Positions 1 to 12,700 of a stretch of DNA of 64,000 bases are shown here, one piece after another; position 1 is the first letter of the stretch, and each line of letters begins with the position of its first letter. The position numbers and the translations under genes are program-made. The notes beneath the pieces are model-generated. The model made no database searches. It had not been told where the DNA came from and saw only the letters and a list, made by a program, of their open reading frames with translations. The stretch spans positions 18,084,501 through 18,148,500 of the forward strand of contig CM063283.1 of the NCBI GenBank assembly GCA_032173965.1, given 5' to 3'. This DNA is from Sitta carolinensis. Lineage: Eukaryota > Chordata > Aves > Passeriformes > Sittidae.

Positions 1-631
1 AAAAATACTCCAGTTTACATATTTTCCAGGTATTTTTCCTGCTATATATGAGTTCTTATTTACCCCTCAGGATGAATGCATGATCAGTCTATTTCCAGTG
101 AGAAACAACAGGTATAACCATACAAAAGCAATTATAAATATTAGGATAAAAGCTTCAAAGCTCATAAGGAACTATACTGAATGTAACTTCTGATTCACAC
201 ATGCCAAATTTCATTACATTTCACTCAGTTAATGCCTACATCAAGTACCCATTTGCTTTCTAATGTAAGTTCTACAATTCCGTCATTATTTGCAAATTCT
301 TTATGGAATGGCGAAATCAGCACATTACCCAGATAAAACAAAGAAGTATCTCCATTTAAAAAAATGCATATTTCATTTGTAACCTTTTCTTTTTCCTCCC
401 AGCTTCAGCTTGTGGATCTCCTTTGCCTTCACCTGTTCTATTCAGAAAGGCTTTATCATAAAAAAATCATCTATGTAAGTACCTTGTAGCTACAGCTACC
501 ACTTAACCTTCTCTTAGCTAAATGAAAAAGACTTTTCTTCAGTCTCACTATTGCAAGAATGTTCCTTGATTTTAATTTGCACTTCCTATACACTAGTTTT
601 TGGTGAATAAAGCAATAAGAGAGATACTTGC
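1..631 (-). other. ALCAM: ALCAM intron 11 (partial), with GC donor
   Basis: This is the left edge of the window. The intron begins at 631 with GCAAGTATC on the minus strand. I searched the minus strand for the expected continuation of D5 (Thr-Glu-Glu then an Asn-Gly strand) and did not find it, so exon 12 lies further left. The stretch is AT-rich with no recognisable repeat. Confidence 0.75.
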
Positions 632-765
632 TTTATTTAGGATGCTTCCACTGCCCGTAACTGTCCACTGAACTGCTGGTTTGGGGAAACCTTCCACATG
701 GCAGATAATTGTTTTAGACATTCTATTTGTGTTGGTTTTCTTGGTCATTTTGATTTGAGGTTTTC
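632..765 (-). CDS. ALCAM: ALCAM exon 11: first part of Ig C2 domain D5
   Basis: This 134-base exon has acceptor TTCTTACAG at 774-766. Two bases complete a Gly, then [40 protein letters not shown] and ILNK. It carries the first D5 cysteine (IICHVEG) and core Trp (VQW). Family members continue with Thr-Glu-Glu after Asn-Lys/Gln, so the exon should end in phase 0 after the Lys. The bases there are GCAAGT, implying a GC-AG intron. No GT in a compatible phase lies nearby. The rest of D5 is in exon 12, outside the window. Confidence 0.92.
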
Positions 766-3700
766 CTGTAAGAACAATATAACAGTTAACCATTTTATTT
801 TAAAAGAACAATTAATAGTTGTAACTATCTACTTGCTTACCTTCCACAATTAGCTTAAGTGTCTGTCTTTTCCTCAATCCTTCGACCTCCTGGAGAGTAG
901 TTTCACAGACATAGTTTCCAGCATCTTGATACTGAAGACTTGAAAATGATGGACTTGTTTGCATTCTGGTATTGTCCTGATAAAGTCAGGAGTAAGAAAT
1001 GGCAGAGACAGACTCCCAATACATTAACCCCTTAATGACAAATGTGACTACTATCAACAGAACTTTTCATATGTTTGGAAAATTAGAGCCTCACTTTTTT
1101 AGGCTGCTTCCCCATTAATAAGTACATTTGAATACATAGCATGAAAAGTGGAAACTGCTGGAGATTTATAGAAGCCATCTCCTTTCTTCTTGAACAATTT
1201 TGCTTTTTAAATCAAGAGCATAGATGGGATTGGTTATTAGCTCAGCTTTTCTTGTAGGCTGGCCAAGACCACAAGTGATAAAATGTTTGAGACACAAGTA
1301 ACTCTCCTCTAGGCCAGGCTTATGAGATCAACATATGCTCATAAAAAAACATTAGGCATAATTACTATAAGTTTCCAGACTACAGGTTTTGTATAAAGCC
1401 ACCTTCTCCAACAGCTACACTTTTCACCATTTAACCTTTCAACCCTTGCCCTTTTATGTTTATGAGAACCAAGTGCACAAAATGCACCAAAGTTCCTTCA
1501 AAGGGACTCTTCTTCTTAGAACTTTATTCTCAAAGGGCCTTGTATAGACCATTTCAAAAAAGTTGTATTTGTGTAACAATATGACTTAATTCTCTCCATT
1601 TGGATATTGAGCTGATAATTACAGTAACTGATTTTCAGTCATCAATGTGAGCAGATCTCATTTTAACCGCATGCGTAAGACCCATTTTAACAATATTCTT
1701 TAAAAAGCCCAATAAACAACTTCCTTCCTTCCTTCCTCCCAAAACACTGAAGCAGCAGCAGTTATATGAAGAGGTGAACATTCAGATGAGTGTGAAATAG
1801 ATGAATTACTGACCTTTATCCAAAACACAGTTGCATTTCTACTAGAAGAAATTGTGCATGACACAGGCAGTGCCTCTCCAATCTGTTTTGTGACTTCTCC
1901 GCTAGGAGTAAGCTGCAAATCCAAATCTGGGATAGAAAGAACATTTGTAAAAAGTTAATCTCTGAAAGCCTGGCCCATTTCAGAGGCTTACCAAGAAAAG
2001 AAAATGTGACTAATTGCACTCATTAAATTCAAGATTTCATTTCTTCAATAAAATCTAAGTCAATTTTACAAGGAAGGGAGATGAGAGAATTATTCTAAAA
2101 CAGGCATTGCAGAACATTCATATTTTTGCTGTAATTATAGGCTGAAAGGAAAAGCAAAACCTCACTAATTGCTAGACAAATGGATAAATTTTTTTTCACC
2201 TTATTCTGCTGAAAGAATGACAGAGTAGGCACAAGAAGCTGAAGAAGTACTTCACATAACAGTATGTGCATTTTGGAAAGGGAAGCACAGAATGCTGTGA
2301 GGGTAGCTTACTATGGTCCAGGAAGAAATGCATCTTCAGGGGAGAACCAGCGCAGGTGGGGACAGGTTATCCCAAATAGTAATTGTGGAGAGAAAGGCAG
2401 ATTAAGGGCTATCTTTGCATTGTGTGATAAAACTAGAGGACTTTTATCCTCTGAATCTGAAGGGGATGAAAAAGGTCAAAGAGGGTGTATGATACATGAT
2501 ACTGATTGAAGGGGTGAGAAATCTAAATTACAGGGTTGGGGAAGTGCACATGACGCCCTTTATTTATTCTCATTTGTAACTTAAAGTGCCACTTTTGTGT
2601 ACCTCAAAAAAGAGCCCATGCTCTGCCTGACATATTTGAGCTCCATGGAAATTGCAGTCAGTGAGAGCTGTGTTTGACACGAGGCAGGGTGAGAGTCAGT
2701 AAAAGAAACATCAGGATTGCTCTGGATTTTTCTTAGTATAAGGATTTGGTGGGCTGGTCATTTTTTAAAACTTTTATCCTACACTGAAAGAAAAGCAGAA
2801 TTTGCCAATCTCTATTTTGCTTCCCATCTGACAGTGGCTTGCTTGTATGCCAAGTTGCCTGGTTGAATAACTATCACAGATGTGTGCACAAACACATGCA
2901 GTCAAAAGCACACATGACTTCATCTCAAATATTGTACTTGCTGGAAAAGGACTGCAAAGCCTCCTTTAGCTTTTAAGCAGAGCTTAAAAAAAGCTTGAGA
3001 CAAAAATCACAGGAGAGGAAAGTGAGTTTTCATTAACAAAGCAGTGAACTTCACTACTGGCTTCATTCAGCGGTTGCCCTGGGAACACCATTGTAATTAA
3101 AGGTAGACCTTCAGGGAACGACTAGGGTTCAGCCTGTACTACTGGCTGCAGCATTATTATCTGTGTTACAAGCCCACAGTCTTGTCCAAGAGGTCACAAG
3201 AACTGTACTTTCATCTATGAATGAGTCAAAAATCTTGATTAGATAAAATGGCATCTTGTTTCTGTATTCCTGTGTGGATTTCCTATCCTCCCTCCTGAAA
3301 CCGGTAAATAGAACCCAACTATTCTCCTGTGGCTTCCAGGAAAAAAAAAAAGAGAAATAAAATAACAAGACTCCTCCAGTGAGCGGTATATAGGTTTGGA
3401 AGCGTATGGGATGTGTTTCTTCTTGCTTTGAGTTACCCTTAAACACATTCTACCAGGGCAGAGGGGTGGTTGAAGAAAAAGCTATGATTTTTCCCCCCCC
3501 CCATGAATTTCCTTCTACATGTACTTAAATCTGTTCTTTGAAGCAAGATAGCACCTCAAACCCAAGAGATCACCAAACACCATTCAGAAGGCATTCCTCT
3601 CACATTTGCCATAGGAAGCAAAAATTCATGAAAGTTTTTGCCTTCATCTCAGGGAAGACTGACACTGAGCCCAGAGCTATCCTCCCGCCCTGTCTTCGTC

Positions 3701-6700
3701 CAGGGTAGTCTGAGTGTGCCCTGCCAGCCCTTTTGTGTGGTGCATCCACATCCCTCCCACACCGTGGTTGCTACAGTAGGTCAGGAAAATGTACAGTCTG
3801 TGAGATGAGCTACATAACTCAGAGCAGTATTTGTGTGACTTATGAGGCAAGACAGAATTAAGCTACTGTTTAACATAGGATCTCCTCTAGAAGATCTACA
3901 TGAGCAACTTGATTTAGCTTAGTTTTCTGCCAGTTTATCTGTTGGGTCTACAAAGAAATGTGATGTAGTTACCTTTACCTCTTTACTTATAAATAACCTC
4001 TATTTAGTACAGAAGTGTGAGGAGAAAACATTTCTTGCATATAGAAGACTGTCAAAATTAAATTTTTGTCTCCATTGAAAGAAAAACTTTTCTGTGAGAA
4101 TATTCTGTACATTTCACATTTGGCTTTGAAATGTTCTTCAGAAACAAGCTCCTCATCAGGCACAATTTTCAATATATGCTAGGTCTTAATGTGGTCTCAT
4201 TTGAAGTCTTGCATTGATTTCAGTGCTGTCTTTGCATACCAAGTAGAGCAGGGAAGAGGCAAAAAGTGCATTCTGCACGTATCACCACATCATGAGAGGG
4301 AGGTATAGAATTAATGTGGGCAAGACTGGAGCATACATTTTAGTTTGGAAGCTGTGGCACATCTAGGACAGACTCCCAGCATTTAAAGGAGGCCTCTGAT
4401 GGAATACTGTGCTACAACTGGGAAAACTGTGCAGGCACTTGTTTGTTGTCTGAACTCCATAAATAAACTAGCAGACAACTGGAAACTTCTCCTAGTATCT
4501 TGAGAATATATTTTTCCAAGCAATATTCAAAAGGTGATTTCCCCTGTATTTTCAATGGCTTTACTGAAAGATGAGAAAAGTCAAGACAAGGTCATAAAAC
4601 TATCTATAGAAAAATCCAAATGCTAGACTCCTAAGACCTTTAATTTATTGGATTGTTTGTAGAACACATTTTAGCAGAAAGGAATGCATCACAAAGAGGA
4701 AGTCCCAAAGACCAACTTACTCCACACTAGCTTTTATGTTCAGAAACAATTACAGAATCACAGAATGTCTGGGCTGGAAGAGACCTAAAAGATCATCTGC
4801 TTCCAACCCCTCTGCCATGGGCAGGAACACCAACAGCAGTCCAAGCTAAAAAATCCAATCCCTACAGCAAGAGATAATGAAAGGGCACTGTGGGTCGAAA
4901 GAGTTGCCTCTTTATAGCTGGGGGAAGATACACTGTCCTCTACTGCTGGGTGCTTTCCTTGCCTCACTCAGGGTGTGCTTCTACATCTCTGTAAGTGCTT
5001 GTCAACAGCTTTTGTCCTGGTCCCCTCCCTGCCAATTTTGCTCATCTGACCCTGGGCAAACACACTGAAGGAACAGAGCTGGCAGAGAATTTACAACCTA
5101 GTGTAAAAAAACCCAAACCTACAACATCAATCCTGCCCTGTTGCTCCCTCTGTGGAGGGACAAATCATGCCAACCACCAGCACTCAGTTCTGCTGGACTT
5201 TAAACTGGGACCTGGCTGCACAGATCCTATTCTGAAGGGCAAGAGCTCAGGTTGTACGGTTTGTCCCTTTTGTCCCATGGATAAGGCAGGGAATCTTTCA
5301 TCCTCCCTCAATTTCCTTCATAAATAATTTCCCTAAGCATTATGGGTAACTCAGGCTTTAATGTAAATTTTCAGCTTTCTGCAAGTCTCATAATTTACAA
5401 TCAACTTGGAAAAAGGAAGCTTGGTATTCTCTACAAAAAATATGTAAGGATTATGGCAAGATAATTTTTATTCATACCAGCAAGAAGCTTTCCCTACCTA
5501 GTTTGCCAAATTTAAATTAATATTATTATATTGCCTGCTTTTTGTTGTGTTTGTGGTTGGGTTTTTAAAAAAGAAAAAATCAAGGTGTTTTTTTTTTTTC
5601 AGCAGAGAGAGGAATATTCATCCATATAAAAGGTGAAGAATAAAGCAGAAGAGGGAGAAAAAGCAGGATTTGATAGGCATTAGTAAGTATTACCTGAAGG
5701 ACAAATTACATGCTGCAGAAATGCTTTAGACCAGCATCAGACAAGACACTGAAGAACCTTAAAGATAGGGCATAGTCTGGACATTCAGGAATTACAAAAC
5801 TATTCCAGGCCATTGCACCTCATTTAAAAAAAAAAAAAAAAGGCTTTATTGCAAATAGAGGTTTTTTTGGAAAACAAAACAAAATAAAATGATTCCTATG
5901 TAAAGTGAAGCAGTAGGGTACTGGATTGCAGCTCTGAGTTCTGAGTAACTGCATTAGCTGCGAGAGCTGGGAGGACTTGTGTCCTGAAATTGAGAATTTC
6001 TCTGGCATAGTAAAACTCTTCAAATGTTCAGACAAAACAGAAGAGATAGGAAAACTAGCTTGTTAAAAATAACTTGGAGCTGAGGAAGCCATTTTTAGAG
6101 TAATAATTATTTATGAAAGTACAAGTAAACACGGAACCCACCTGGAGAAAAATTCAAGGGTAGGTTATACCAGAGCAGAGCTACCTTTGCTATCCAGCAG
6201 TTAGGAGGCAGTAGCACAGGGCCCTTTTCAGGTTTTACATGCCCAACTCTTGGCAAACAGAATGGGTGGGGAGGGTAACAACAGATGATCTTATTAAAGG
6301 CAAAATATTCATTCAATATAATAGTGCAATTAAGCATGTACCAATATATTATGCATGTATTGTACCGCTTCCAAGAAAAAAAAAAAAATCAAACCCAAGT
6401 ATAGAAACATGAAGTTTGTTTTCATATTTTCCACAGTGGAAGCGTTTAAACTTCATTATCCTTCAGATCCCTCTGAACCCATCAACTATTGATGCTACAG
6501 TGAAGACTACAGACCACCGAGGTTTTTAGGGGAAAACTACTACCCCTGGCTTGAGTTTTTCTTCACAGCCTGCACAGCCTTTGATGGTATAGCAGAGTTC
6601 GAAAGAGTTCCTGCTCTTGTATGCTGCATAGAGATTAAAAGCAGCTATTGCTTCCCTGGTTCAACCAGTTCAATGGCTGCTTTTGAAGTGTTGCTGATAG

Positions 6701-9700
6701 AGTGACTAAATAGTATCCAGCTAAAGAAAACTTAATGAGCTCAGTAGTTCTCATCATCCTGGGAAAAGTAAAAAGTCCCGACTTTTCTATGGGAACATAA
6801 CAACTTTCTAAGTTTTTTTTCTAGACTCCTTACATGATAACCTCATTGAGGGAATGGGAACTTGACTATGAAGAATGACCTTCCATGATATCCCTGTGGA
6901 TCAGCTTCCATGTTTGTGTAAATTCCAAGGCACAGCTGAAAGAGGGTAATTTGCCCTATATAGATTCACATGAGCGAAAGATAAAATAACAAAATTCTCA
7001 CTGTATGTGACAACGTAATAGAACCATATACTATCCAAAGCTACATGACGTGAAACTCTTTAGCCAATGAACTGAGAAAGTCAGGATTCTCAAACAGAAA
7101 CACATTAGAATAAACAGAAATGACCAGACACTCCTTCAAACCAACGCTTCGCTGTAGGTAACTGCACTAAGCTGCATACATTAAACAGAGAAACCATCCC
7201 AGGACGGCCAGGATGAATTTGTATCTTACCTAGGAGTGCAAAATGCAATTACTTACAGTGCACAGTGATTGTGGTTGAGTCCATCATGCTTTTGTCAGTC
7301 AGAGAGCACTTGTATTCTCCTGTTGCATTTCGTCTCACATCTGTCATTATGTAAGTATCTGAGCTTCTTATACCTTCTGTTTCTCCCTGTGGGTGGAAAA
7401 CAAGACATTTATTGTGCATGGGCCTGCTAAATCCACTAATTTTTGTTGAGGATTTTTTTAATTATAAGGTTGGTGAAATACTCCAAAGTATGCATAGACA
7501 CGGTATCATTGAAGTGTAATTACCTATTAGTTAAACTAACATTTACTTCCTGCATGATAACATAATTTTAAAAAAAACTACCATCAAGAGCTTACTCTTT
7601 TAATTGAATGACTAACTCATTTTAAGAGGATGCTAAAATACAAAATTAGAAAGTTTAGCAGAAAAAAAAACAGTCTACTAATAAATATTGCAGAAATCAA
7701 AACAACAAAGCAAATTTTGATTTTAAAACTGATTCTTACATATTCAGTTTAGGACAAATTGTGAACTGAATTGTGCTTCGCTGCACATTTTTGAACAGCA
7801 CAAGCACACTGGTGTTTTGAATTAGCCAGCAAATGTTGCTTTATGGCTTACCAGTTCCCCAGTTTCCCACTGATTACTGACTTAGATCAGCTTCGAAACA
7901 ACCATAGAGTGATACCCTAATTCCTATCTCTGAATCCAGAAAGAGATTTATAATATCTGTGAGCCTTTCAAAGAGATCACCCATTGCAGCTCTCCTTGAG
8001 AGAAAGGACCAGTATCAGGTAGCAGGGAGCCCGAAGATAAGACAAACTGGGGTGTTTAGCTCACTCACTGTGATAGTGGAGCAGGGAGAGATACCAGGCA
8101 CTTTTTCACTGGCATTTAGTGAGTTTCTAGGATGACTCACTGAATCTAAATGGCTGTTCTGAGATAAGGACTTCAGCTCCTAGCTCCCCCTGCTCTCTCC
8201 AGCAATTCAAACATGCCAGGAGTCCAGAGTAGATGACGATTATGTTCAGAGGGTGACATGCTGGGTTTGAAATATCGGAAAGGATACCACTTCTTTTCGC
8301 TTCTTGCAAGAGCAGCTCTGCTCAGTGCTGCAGCAGGAACAAATAAGGCATATAAAACAGGAGCAGGAAGCAGGACATGGGAACAAGGACCAGGAGTCTT
8401 AGAATATAAAGCCACATCTGTCTGTGGATTTTACCAGTACTAAGAAGATTAATGGCAACAAAGCCTTTCTTTTTCTTAGTCTGTCATACGCTTTTTAGAG
8501 ATTTGTTCTCCTGTGATGTCACACATGTTATTTTTTGTGTCGTTATGCCACCAAATAATTAACTAACTGAAGAAAAGAAATTGCACAAAGATTAAGTAAT
8601 CAATAAAGGATTGAAAGTCCAAAAAATAGCTGAATTAATTTGCTGTACTTTCACTGCTGGATCTGTGTTACAACAACAGATGAGATGGTTTTCTTCAAGA
8701 TGCTAAACTGCTGTAATCAAAACTTTTTATTAAAATACCTTATGGTGGGAGATGAAGCCTTGCAATTTTTAGTAGGTTTAAACTACTGAAAAATTTGGGT
8801 GGGCTGGGAGGAAAGAGACCTTTTTTCAAAAATTTTTGCCAACTGAGGTGCGGTATTCTCAGAGCATGATATAATGGTCAATGTGGGTATCTTCAGTGTT
8901 TGTCACATCAAATTCCTTTCTTCATTTGTTAAAAAACCAGGTAGACACTGACATGTAGCAATGTCTGCAGGAAGGAATGATACAGAATATTTCACTAGGC
9001 AGTGACAGCAAGGCAAGACTTACTGGAATGTAAAACAGGAACTCCTGTGGAGGAGGGTTGCCATTTCCTGAGCACTTCAGAGTGATGTTATCGCCCTCTT
9101 TAATGGTACTACTTTGTGGCAGCACTTGAATAGTCACCTTTTCTGTTGGGTCTGTGAAAATAATGTACATATTTAATAGCTTCAGTGTAATCCACACAGC
9201 TACATAACATTATGCATACAATATTCATGGCCCAAGAAAAGGCAGTTTTATCATCCTGCTGAAAATATTTGCATGTGTAGATCGTTTTACAAAAGAGCTT
9301 GAAGTTAATCACACTCTCTATATTTTTTCCAATTAAGTGCAAAGAATTCATATGACATAAAATTTGTTTTTCTTCTCCAAAATACCTGTAACTGAAACAG
9401 CAATGATTACAACCATGTCATGTGCTTTAAAGCAAAAGAAATCCTGATTAGTATGAACCATTTCATGGTGTGATTTCATTATGAGGGATTAACTTGTCCT
9501 CTGTGAAACTCCCTGTTTGGAGGACTGCAGCAATCAGAAAAACAACTGAAGCTCTCAACGCCATGTATTAGTACTAGATAATAGCCTTCTGGCATTAAAA
9601 AGAAATAAATATGAACTAAGCAACTATGTTCAGCCTGTTCTATATGCTGATCACTACAGGCTTTCAGAAAGATAAATCTGGTGAACATAATAGGACCCTT

Positions 9701-12700
9701 AACATAGTCAACAGAACAGTAAACGTAACATACTTTTGTCATGTTCACTGAAGTTGAACTATAACTTACATTTTACTTTCATAATTTTTTAAAGTACAGT
9801 ATTCTTTAGCAGATGCTATTCTTTCTAAGTAAGGCCTAAATATAATTAAAAAAATAAATTAAAATGAACAAAATTAAAATAATACGGGCAGATAACTCTT
9901 CCAATTTTAATTTCAAAGGATAAATAAAATTCCATCAAAGATGCCAGTCTTGCATTAAGATAAAGCACAGTGCCCCTTATTAGACACTAAAAAATCCCCA
10001 CAGCAGAGAGAGCCCGGCTGACAGGTGCATCTGTGTGTGCAGTGGAGCGTGTGCTCCACAGCCCTGCCGACCCCTCCGGCATTTGTCCCGCCCGTCTCCC
10101 GCGGTGGGATTTCTCAGCAGCAGGAGCTGCTCCTGGAGTTCCTCCAGCACGGAGAGCCCCAACACAGCCCAGGCTGCCACATCCCCCTCCCTCCATGGCC
10201 ACACCACTTCAGGGCCGTCAGAGCCCAAGCACAACATCCCCTGCTCAGAAAAAGGAAGTCCAGCACCACTGCTGGTATGGAATACAACAGATGCGAGGAT
10301 ATAGCTGGCCAGGAATGACATGCATGCCCCTCTTGGTAGCTGCTGGGCCAAAAAACTCAGTTTCAGGGGCTGCTGCAAAATGTCTTTCCTTCTGTCAAGT
10401 TTGTGTTAAGGTAAAGTTAGACTGAAGAATGTCTAGATATATCCTGCAATTGCTTAGGTTTTGTCTCGAGACTGAAATGGGAGGAATTAACAAAGAGTAA
10501 GACTTTAGGACTTTAATTTAGAACTGTTTTTTCCCCACAGAGAAAAATAGAACAGGATTAAAAATGGACACAATTAAACAAAAGTTACATTCTTGTAAAC
10601 CACCAGTCTTTTCTGTAGAAATATCTTACCTTTCTAACTACTGTAATCAACCAGGAGCAAATTTTAATTTAATTTGCTAAACTAGAGGAAACCCCAAACC
10701 TACAGAAGTAAAGCCTACTTTAACTGTTGTCTAAGAGGTCATTCTCCTGAGGAAGATGCAGCCTGAGGACAGGAAGATGGAGTCCAGTGCCATGCAGAGT
10801 GGTGCTTGGTATGAATAATGTACTCCCCTGCTTTCACTAAGAAATGGGAGCAGCCTGGTGAAGGCACAGCTTGCCTCTCAGTGGCACACGTGCCTGACTC
10901 GACCCACCTTATGCAGTGCTTTTGCAAATCTGAGGTTCTGCTTTCTAAAAGAGCAAAATTCCAGGAGCCAGCACCAAAAGGCAGCCATTTAGTAAACGAA
11001 TGCTGCTATCCCAGAGGTGTGGCAGCCACTGTGTCATCTCCAGGAAAACACCAACCCTGGAAGCAGCTTGAGTGTGAAGTGTCTCTAATCTGTTATGTAA
11101 AGCAGTTTATCCATAACAGGATAGACACCTAACAACACGACAGGACTGGGAAGTCTGCCTGACAAGCATTATCTTTTTACACTGATTAATGCTGAGCAGA
11201 GCCCCACATAACTGGAGCCTAGATAATTAAATATCTGAGATACTATCTTAGTATTCAGCTCCAAGACTTCTCTCCTAGTACTGCTTGCTTTCAGTACCTT
11301 CCTTGCTTGCAGCTGCAAAACCAAGCACGTAACTGCTGCTAGCTGAGCTAAATTGTTCTATTCCAAGTAACAATCAACATAGCAAGAGCTAATTCACTCT
11401 TCTTGTAATACTAGGTTAAAGCTGCTGGCTCCTTCCAGGATGTGAACTAGTATTAAACACTTGAGTACGAAAGACTGCACTAACTCAATGCAAAAGATAA
11501 AATAAAACCTCCAAACAATCAATAAAACATTTCTTAGATCCTGACTGAATAGATACATCTTTTAAAAAATCTTCTGAAGGCGTAATTTTAATCATGCTCT
11601 CCCCATTTCTTTAGGAGAAATGGTTAAGTTGCAAGGAATGATCAGCAGGTCTTTATGATTTTACTCTATTGCTTTAAAGATGCAAAATATCATAGTTTAG
11701 ATAGTCAATCTAAAATAAAAAAGGCTGAAAGACTTCCATTTCTTAAGAGCCAGAGTCTGCCATTTTTTCACCTGCATTATATTTGACTCATTAAAAAAAA
11801 AAAAACAATTATTGAGAAACTAATTAGGAACACTGAACTAAACTAAAAAAGCAAAACCAAACCAGACTGGTCATTATCATCAACTAACAGCAGTCATGAA
11901 ATGCATCTGCTGAAGCTCGGACATCTATTAACAAAGAATTTCACAAATTCATTTGGATATGTGTTTATGCAGAGTAAGGAACTGAAGTTACAGCAGATGA
12001 AAATACTCAGAAAGAAAATTGGGTAACTCCACACTCTAAAGCCAAAGTTCACACCTGAGGCCTCTTCAGTACTGAAGGGTGTGCCTGACTCCCAGGCATT
12101 AGCATTAATTAGCAGCACACTACTGGAATTAATTAAATTGTGTGTTACTAGACCAGGACTAGAAGAGCTAGTTTATCAAACATTAAATCTTAATACAGAG
12201 GGCACACTACAGATGGCCAGTGACCATCCCAGACACATGCAGCCTTCTTTTCCCTTCATACTGGGTAGTTCTTAGTTGCAAGTACATAAAGTAGACACAC
12301 CACAGAAATTTGAAACAGCCTCAACCTCAACAGGTGAAGTGGCCCTAATGCATAAAAGCAGAGGGAAAATGAGGACAGCACAGCATCTCTTGGCAAGTAA
12401 TAGCAACAAATGCTTTCTGGTCACTACATTTCTTTCCTGGGACATCTGCCATGCACAGCAGGAGTTATTCATAGTCATGGGGCTCCACAAATAGCAAAAA
12501 AAACCCACAATGAAATTTGGTACGCAGCTTTATAAAGCAAAACCAAACAATAAGAAATGCCTCTAGCTTTAAAGTGATGGGATAGGTGCCTGCAGGCTTG
12601 AAGTGCCCATGGTATTCCCATGGGTAAGAGCTGTCCCAGAGGTTTTCTTCTCCATGAGTTCTGCTAGTTGTCATTCTGGAGAAACAGCTGGTAAAAAGAC

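Noticed and set aside
10025..10425. Several overlapping open frames of 89-132 codons on both strands
   Set aside because: They arise from GC-rich composition with few stops. Many frames are open at once and none resembles a protein.
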